From JBMNOU01 sp050943215 (GTDB lineage Bacteria; Bacillota; Clostridia; Christensenellales; SZUA-584), in contig JBMNOU010000038.1 in NCBI GenBank assembly GCA_050943215.1, forward strand, positions 1-18,921: DNA of 18,921 nt, written 5' to 3'. Shown one piece after another: positions 14,724 to 18,921 of the stretch. The translations under genes and the position numbers were made by a program. How positions within the stretch are numbered: the stretch's first letter is position 1; the number at the start of each line of letters is the position of its first letter. The notes beneath the pieces are model-generated. The model did not search any database. It saw nothing but the letters and a program-made list of their open reading frames with translations, and had not been told where the DNA came from.

Positions 14724-15548
14724 ATGAAACAAAAAATAAAAGACTATATCGCTATTACAATCGGCGTTATAATAGCGGTTTCGGGACTTAACCTTTTTCT
14801 TGTACCCAATAAAATAGCCGCCGGGGGAATCAGCGGTATTGCAACGATATTATTCCATGTATTCCGTATACCTCTTGGTTTAAGCATCATTACGCTTAAC
14901 ATCCCGCTTTTTGTATTTGGGTGGAAGGTAGTCGGAAAAAGCTTTGCGATAAAGACTGTCTATGCACTGCTTTTTTACTCTCTGTCAGCTGAGGTTATAC
15001 CTATTCCCTCTTCAAATCAGGATATGTTCTTAGGGTGCGTATACGGCGGCGTACTGTTGGGTATGGGAATAGGTATCGTCGTAAAATCAGGCGGAAGCAC
15101 AGGCGGTACGGATATGGCGGCAAAGATGCTTAGCGCGACACTCAAATCCGCTGGTATCGGTCCATTTGTATTTGCCATCGATTTTGTCGTGATTGCGGCG
15201 GCCGGATTCATATTTGAACCGACAGCCGCGCTTTATGCTATTGCTTCACTATATATTTCAACCAAGCTGATTGACTTTTTTACGGTCGGCCTTAGTGCAG
15301 CAAAAGCATTTTATATCATTACGGACAAAGGTGACGAGATCGCAGGAGTAATCATGAAACAGATGAACAGAGGCGTCACATCTTTTATTGCGAAAGGCCT
15401 ATACAGCGGGAAAGAAAAAAACGTCCTGCTTTGCGTACTCAAATGGCGTACAGAAGGGGCAAAATTAAAAAAACTTGTTAAAAGCATTGACAATCACGCT
15501 TTTGTTATTGTTGCAGACGTTAAGGAGGTATTAGGGGAAGGTTTTTAA
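14724..15548 (+). CDS. YitT-family membrane protein (DUF161 + DUF2179)
   Basis: The 274-residue protein has an N-terminal membrane domain with five or six helices (about residues 8-195), containing LNLFLVPNKIAAGGISGIATIL and the glycine-rich KSGGSTGGTDMAAK turn typical of the YitT family. A cytoplasmic DUF2179 domain follows (about 210-268), resembling a small ligand-sensing fold. The function is unproven, and several homologues are simply called YitT family. The ATG follows GGAGG by 4 bases. Only 24 bases separate it from the mazF terminator, so its promoter must overlap the terminator or it depends on readthrough. Confidence 0.87.
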   Translation: MKQKIKDYIAITIGVIIAVSGLNLFLVPNKIAAGGISGIATILFHVFRIPLGLSIITLNIPLFVFGWKVVGKSFAIKTVYALLFYSLSAEVIPIPSSNQDMFLGCVYGGVLLGMGIGIVVKSGGSTGGTDMAAKMLSATLKSAGIGPFVFAIDFVVIAAAGFIFEPTAALYAIASLYISTKLIDFFTVGLSAAKAFYIITDKGDEIAGVIMKQMNRGVTSFIAKGLYSGKEKNVLLCVLKWRTEGAKLKKLVKSIDNHAFVIVADVKEVLGEGF

Positions 15549-15575
15549 AATAATATGGTTTTTTATATGATAATG

Positions 15576-15605
15576 TTGTTCACTGTGTATGTTTAATGGT
15601 ATTAT
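15576..15605 (+). promoter_or_regulatory. Candidate promoter of the DUF308 gene
   Basis: TTGTTC (15576-15581), an 18-base spacer and TATTAT (15600-15605) lie about 45 bases upstream of the next start codon in an AT-rich gap. The match is moderate. Confidence 0.4.
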
Positions 15606-15650
15606 TAAAATAGATATAAAAAAATTCTTGAAGAGAGGAGCATTAGCCGC

Positions 15651-16211
15651 ATGAAATCGAATCAAAAGGGCATGCCCTGGTGGCTTGCTATAATAATAGG
15701 CGTGCTGATTATCGCCGCGGGAATATTCTTGTTGGTCTCCCCTAGCGACGGTCGCGATGTCCTTATTTTTATTGTAGGCCTTGGCGTACTCCTATACAGC
15801 CTGTACAACTTCTATAGAGCAATACAATCCAGAGACGACAACCGTATTTTTATCCCGTTTTTAGCTCACGGCCTGCTAGATATTGTATTGTTCCTTCTGA
15901 TACTTTTTATTAACAAATCACCTGCACTGCTCAGCGTGATACTCTCCTGCTGGCTGATCGTGTTTGGTTTATTTGGGATCATTCATGCTAGACAAGACGG
16001 GGGCGATAACCACCGTAGGATCAGAATTAACACTTTTTTAATGCTGATCGGGCTTGGATTGCTGATTATACCATTCATACTCAGTATTGATCCTGTCGTA
16101 TTCCTCGGCATTATTGCGCTGGCGTTCGGCGTTATGAAAACCATTCAAGGCATTATCAGCAAAGTCAGGCTAGACGAAAGCACATCGGGCGGTCGTTCTA
16201 ACTTATTATAG
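15651..16211 (+). CDS. HdeD-like DUF308 membrane protein
   Basis: The 186-residue protein has six predicted membrane helices in three hairpin pairs (about 12-33, 39-60, 67-90, 92-113, 124-144, 147-167), with conserved-looking GL/G positions as in DUF308/HdeD proteins. HdeD is linked to acid-stress resistance in E. coli; for Firmicutes homologues no function is established. The ATG is preceded by GAGAGGAG at about 10 bases. The C-terminal tail is short, basic and Ser/Gly-rich. Confidence 0.8.
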   Translation: MKSNQKGMPWWLAIIIGVLIIAAGIFLLVSPSDGRDVLIFIVGLGVLLYSLYNFYRAIQSRDDNRIFIPFLAHGLLDIVLFLLILFINKSPALLSVILSCWLIVFGLFGIIHARQDGGDNHRRIRINTFLMLIGLGLLIIPFILSIDPVVFLGIIALAFGVMKTIQGIISKVRLDESTSGGRSNLL

Positions 16212-16277
16212 GGGATTTACCTTGTCCAGAAAATTTTCCCTTGTTGTCCGATAAGGCTAGACGGGTGCCCTAAAGTA

Positions 16278-16306
16278 TTGACATACATTGCTTGTTGTCA
16301 TATAAT
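16278..16306 (+). promoter_or_regulatory. Consensus sigma-A promoter of the thrS leader
   Basis: TTGACA (16278-16283), exactly 17 bases, then TATAAT (16301-16306) is a perfect-consensus housekeeping promoter. Transcription should start near 16313, right at the base of the T-box stem I. Confidence 0.92.
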
Positions 16307-16312
16307 GAGCGT

Positions 16313-16520
16313 TGAAAAGGACAAGTAACCTATATCGTATCCGCAATAAGAGACGTGTACACCATAGGCTGGGAGTGTACCGTGCGCGATATATGGTAAA
16401 ACCACCTTTTCTTAATGGGTTTGGCACCCGTATCGGCCTATGAGTTGCCATAATGGAATATGGGTGGAACCGCGGTTAATAATCGTCCCATGTACGTAAA
16501 GTACGTGGGTTTATTTATTT
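16313..16520 (+). promoter_or_regulatory. T-box riboswitch, tRNA-Thr (specifier ACC), controlling thrS
   Basis: The T-box sequence TGGAACCGCGG is at 16465-16475. Stem I is visible: GAAAAGG (16314-16320) pairs with CCTTTTC (16405-16411) at the base. The AGTAA motif (16324-16328) on the 5' side of the specifier loop faces the 3' strand with codon ACC at 16401-16403. An upper stem pairs ACCTATATCG with CGATATATGGT (one bulged base), and a distal stem pairs GTACAC with GTGTAC. ATGGG just before the T-box bulge can pair with CCCAT (16487-16491) to form the antiterminator, which excludes the terminator. Uncharged tRNA-Thr reading ACC would bind and allow thrS transcription. ACC is the expected Thr specifier for this gene. 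Confidence 0.95.
16487..16520 (+). terminator. T-box-controlled intrinsic terminator of the thrS leader
   Basis: CCCATGTAC pairs with GTACGTGGG (one G-U pair) around GTAAA and is followed by TTTATTTATTT. Its left arm shares bases with the antiterminator, as required for T-box switching. Confidence 0.88.
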
Positions 16521-16546
16521 GATACGAAAACAGAAGAGGTGAAAAT

Positions 16547-18478
16547 ATGAAAATCATATTGGCTGACGGAGCGATCAGTGAATTTAAAAATGGGCAAAGC
16601 GCCCTTGATATCGCAAAAGAGCTCTCGCAAAAGCTTGCAAAAAAGGCACTTGCCGCCAAAATAGATGGCGAAGTGTGCGACCTTACAACAATTATAGATA
16701 AGGATTGCCGTCTTGGTATACTAACTTTTGAGGATGAAGAAGGGAAACAAACGCTATGGCATACAGCGGCTCATGTTATGGCGCAGGCCGTAAAGCGTCT
16801 ATACCCGGACGCGAAACTTGCAATAGGTCCCGCTATTGATTCAGGGTTCTATTACGACTTCGACCTTGAAAAACCATTTGTTGCTGAAGACCTCGAGTCT
16901 ATCGAGAAAGAGATGAAAAACATTGTTAACCAAAATCTTTCGCTAGAGCGGTTTGAACTGCCACGCGGCGAAGCGTTGGCGTTGATGAAAGATGAGCCGT
17001 ATAAACAGGAACTGATCCGCAGCCTGCCCGAAGGAGAGGCTATTAGTTTTTATAGACAGGGAGACTTTATTGATCTTTGCGCAGGGCCGCACATCCCTTC
17101 TACATCCGGTATCAAATCGTTTAAACTTTTGAGCATCGCGGGAGCATACTGGCGGGGTAACGAAAAGAATAAAATGCTAACACGCGTGTACGGTACGGCT
17201 TTTGAAAAACAGGAAGAGCTCAGTGCATATCTTAAAATGCTTAAGGAGGCCAAAGAAAGAGATCATAACAAGCTAGGGCGTGAACTCAAATATTTTACGA
17301 CCAATGATGCAGTTGGGCAGGGACTACCGCTCATAATGAACAAAGGTGCAAAGGTGATCCAGATACTGTCACGTTTTATCGAGGACGAAGAGGAAAAAAG
17401 AGGGTATCAGATCGTGCGTACGCCAAACATGGCTAAAAGTGATCTTTATAAGATTTCCGGACACTGGGATCATTACAAAGACGGCATGTTTGTACTTGGC
17501 GACGAAACAAAAGATAGCGAAGTACTTGCGCTGCGTCCAATGGACTGTCCGTTCCAGTTCATGATATACAATTCCGAGATGCATAGCTATAGAGAGCTGC
17601 CCATAAGGTATAACGAAACGGCCACGCTTTTCCGCAACGAGTCTTCAGGCGAAATGCACGGACTCATTCGGATAAGGCAGTTTACTTTGGCCGATGCACA
17701 CATCATTTGTACGCCGGAACAGGTCGCTGCAGAGTTTAAAGCGGTGCTTGACCTTATCGGATACATTATGAAAAGCATCGGTATTGAGAATGATGTTTAC
17801 TACCGTTTTTCCAAATGGGATCCAAACAATACCGAGAAATATATCGATGACCCTAACGCTTGGGATACAACCCAGCGTATGATGAAAGAAATCATTGACG
17901 ACATTGGCCTTAAATACGTAGAAGCGGAGGGAGAGGCCGCGTTTTACGGTCCAAAACTTGACCTCCAGTTTAAAAACGTATATGGGAAAGAAGATACACT
18001 ATTTACCGTGCAAATCGATTTCGCGCTAGCTGAACGGTTTGACATGAGTTACATCGATTCGAACGGCGAGAAAAAGCGGCCGTATATTATTCACCGGTCT
18101 TCCATCGGCTGCTATGAGCGGACACTCGCAATGCTGATCGAGAAATACGCAGGTGCTCTTCCGCTCTGGATAGCACCCGAACAGGTCCGGTTGCTATCTA
18201 TCACGGACAGGTCAGTCGATTACTTAAAGGATTGGGAGAAAAAGCTGTGCGCGGCGGGCATCCGTACAAAACTCGATGACAGAAGTGAAAAAATCGGATA
18301 TAAGATTCGTGAAGCACGCAGCGAGAGGATCCCGTATATTGTCGTCGCGGGAGACAATGAAACGAGCAATGGCACGCTGGCCGTCAGAAAAAGAGGTGCC
18401 GGCGACCTCGGGGAAATAGACGGTAATATTTTCTTAAAAACATTACTCGGGGAAATTGCTGAAAAAAACATCTGGTAA
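16547..18478 (+). CDS. thrS: Threonyl-tRNA synthetase
   Basis: The 643-residue enzyme charges tRNA-Thr in the cytoplasm. Domains in order: N-terminal TGS (about 1-62), editing domain with HTAAH (H72, H76) and CAGPH (C178, H182), class II catalytic core (about 245-540) and C-terminal anticodon-binding domain (about 545-640). The catalytic zinc ligands of ThrRS are present as C334 in MDCPF, H385 in LADAH and a motif-3 region histidine (H516). Motif 2 lies around FRNESSGEMHGLIRIRQF. The length is the full size for the family, and editing residues are intact, so it should clear mischarged Ser-tRNA-Thr. The ATG has GAGGTGAAAAT upstream. Expression is governed by the T-box leader. infC, rpmI and rplT, often next to thrS, do not follow here. 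Confidence 0.98.
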   Translation: MKIILADGAISEFKNGQSALDIAKELSQKLAKKALAAKIDGEVCDLTTIIDKDCRLGILTFEDEEGKQTLWHTAAHVMAQAVKRLYPDAKLAIGPAIDSGFYYDFDLEKPFVAEDLESIEKEMKNIVNQNLSLERFELPRGEALALMKDEPYKQELIRSLPEGEAISFYRQGDFIDLCAGPHIPSTSGIKSFKLLSIAGAYWRGNEKNKMLTRVYGTAFEKQEELSAYLKMLKEAKERDHNKLGRELKYFTTNDAVGQGLPLIMNKGAKVIQILSRFIEDEEEKRGYQIVRTPNMAKSDLYKISGHWDHYKDGMFVLGDETKDSEVLALRPMDCPFQFMIYNSEMHSYRELPIRYNETATLFRNESSGEMHGLIRIRQFTLADAHIICTPEQVAAEFKAVLDLIGYIMKSIGIENDVYYRFSKWDPNNTEKYIDDPNAWDTTQRMMKEIIDDIGLKYVEAEGEAAFYGPKLDLQFKNVYGKEDTLFTVQIDFALAERFDMSYIDSNGEKKRPYIIHRSSIGCYERTLAMLIEKYAGALPLWIAPEQVRLLSITDRSVDYLKDWEKKLCAAGIRTKLDDRSEKIGYKIREARSERIPYIVVAGDNETSNGTLAVRKRGAGDLGEIDGNIFLKTLLGEIAEKNIW

Positions 18479-18490
18479 ATTTTTGTAATT

Positions 18491-18537
18491 AAACAATGGC
18501 TTTGGATATTTGCCTGCCCAAAGCCATTGTTTATTTA
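18491..18537 (+). terminator. Intrinsic terminator after thrS
   Basis: AAACAATGGCTTTGG pairs with CCAAAGCCATTGTTT, a perfect 15-bp stem with a 12-base loop, followed by ATTTAT. It begins 12 bases after the thrS stop. Confidence 0.85.
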
Positions 18538-18593
18538 TACGATATAAAGCGGGGTTTGTCTCTCGCAAATTATTCTATGTGATACTTTCTTAC

Positions 18594-18621
18594 CTGATCA
18601 TTGTTCACAAAAACTGATCAG
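18594..18621. repeat. Inverted repeat CTGATCA / TGATCAG
   Basis: Perfect 7-base arms flank a 14-base loop and overlap the stop codon of the minus-strand open frame that ends at 18618. There is no T-tract after the second arm, so it is only a weak terminator candidate for that frame. Confidence 0.45.
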
Positions 18622-18782
18622 TGGGCAGTCTTAGCAGGATGATACAAACCAAAGATGCGTGAATTTTTCTGATCGGCAAGCACAAGCTTATCTTTAGGTT
18701 TTGGATATCCGCGGCAGAGCGTGCCGCAGCGGTAAATACCACATTCCGGCTCAATCAGCAATAATGTACTTGGTTTCTGCAA
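18618..18782 (-). pseudogene. Probable C-terminal remnant of a gene, cut at the hairpin cluster
   Basis: A 54-residue open frame (from TTG 18782 to TGA 18618) contains IEPECGIYRCGTLCRGYP, with cysteines spaced C-x5-C-x3-C, and then a charged stretch ending FGLYHPAKTAH. Codon use looks like real coding sequence. However, the frame opens only at a TTG without a ribosome binding site, immediately next to the 21-base palindrome at 18788. The simplest reading is that a larger gene lost its 5' part when a mobile element inserted. I do not recognise the family. It could instead be a small protein with a non-standard start. Confidence 0.4.
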
Positions 18783-18921
18783 TCATGACCACCCGCCTAG
18801 CGGGTGGTTTGCACAAGGGCTATAAGCCCATGCTACCGGCCAGCGCCTAAAGACGCTGGCTTTCACATCTGTTCAAGCCTCTAGTGCCATTGCCACTTTT
18901 GCCACTCCTAAAGGAGCGTTC
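18783..18921 (-). mobile_element. Hairpin-rich segment resembling an IS200/IS605-type element end (continues beyond window)
   Basis: Three perfect hairpins follow within 75 bases: ACCACCCGC-CTA-GCGGGTGGT (18788-18808), GGGCT-ATA-AGCCC (18817-18829) and GCCAGCG-N8-CGCTGGC (18839-18860). A smaller CTCC-TAAA-GGAG lies near the edge. Dense subterminal palindromes with no terminal inverted repeats are typical of IS200/IS605 ends, where tnpB and its guide-RNA-like 3' region also lie. On the minus strand an open frame enters from the edge and stops at 18873 (NAPLGVAKVAMALEA), which could be the end of a transposon gene. The family call comes from overall appearance and is not proven. Confidence 0.4.
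18873..18920 (-). CDS. Possible 3' end of a gene entering from the right edge
   Basis: Only 15 codons plus TGA are inside the window. The peptide is hydrophobic and Ala-rich. If the neighbouring hairpins are an IS200/IS605 end, this would be the last part of a tnpB-like gene. It is too short to judge by itself. Confidence 0.2.
   Translation of the reverse strand, partial: NAPLGVAKVAMALEA

Noticed and set aside
1..18921. CRISPR arrays, tRNA or rRNA genes, phage modules
   Set aside because: No regularly spaced repeats, no tRNA-like cloverleaf ending or rRNA sequence, and no structural or integrase genes were seen.

Overview
The window looks like chromosome from an endospore-forming Gram-positive anaerobe of the Clostridia type. 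The reasons are a cluster of spore cortex and coat genes (pdaA-, gerQ-, cwlJ- and sleL-like), a ytxC sporulation gene, a threonyl-tRNA synthetase behind a T-box leader with a consensus housekeeping promoter, strong AGGAGG-type ribosome binding sites, frequent TTG starts and moderate GC. I cannot name the species.

Layout. Bases 90-1365 carry, on the minus strand, a stand-alone HD-domain phosphohydrolase and a small membrane protein built from three copies of one two-helix unit. Bases 1366-1958 hold no convincing gene. Bases 1959-5350 are a spore cortex island: pdaA, then cwlJ-gerQ (an operon), all minus strand, with sleL divergent from cwlJ. Bases 5391-8211 hold a HAD phosphatase and tex (minus strand, tex upstream). 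Bases 8315-12347 form a minus-strand operon of an ABC-2 exporter (ATPase, two permeases) plus a fourth gene of unknown function. Its promoter is bracketed by an 8-bp inverted repeat. From 12508 everything runs on the plus strand: ytxC, a TIM-barrel amidohydrolase, a MazF toxin with no visible antitoxin, a YitT-family membrane protein, a DUF308/HdeD-like membrane protein, then T-box leader and thrS. The last ~385 bases carry no intact gene. They hold a 55-codon open frame that looks like the tail of a broken gene, butted against a cluster of strong hairpins resembling the end of an IS200/IS605-type element that continues past the window.

How the parts fit. PdaA makes the muramic-delta-lactam that marks cortex. 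CwlJ (with GerQ for coat localisation) and SleL later break that cortex down at germination, so the island encodes both the mark and enzymes acting on it. thrS is controlled by tRNA-Thr charging through the leader (specifier ACC). The ABC operon is probably a drug or lipid-like compound exporter. No wholly new system is evident. The best leads are the unknown fourth gene of the ABC operon with its operator-like repeat, the triplicated membrane protein, the solitary MazF, the phased GTCTAGAC repeats upstream of pdaA, and the probable gene disruption at the right edge.
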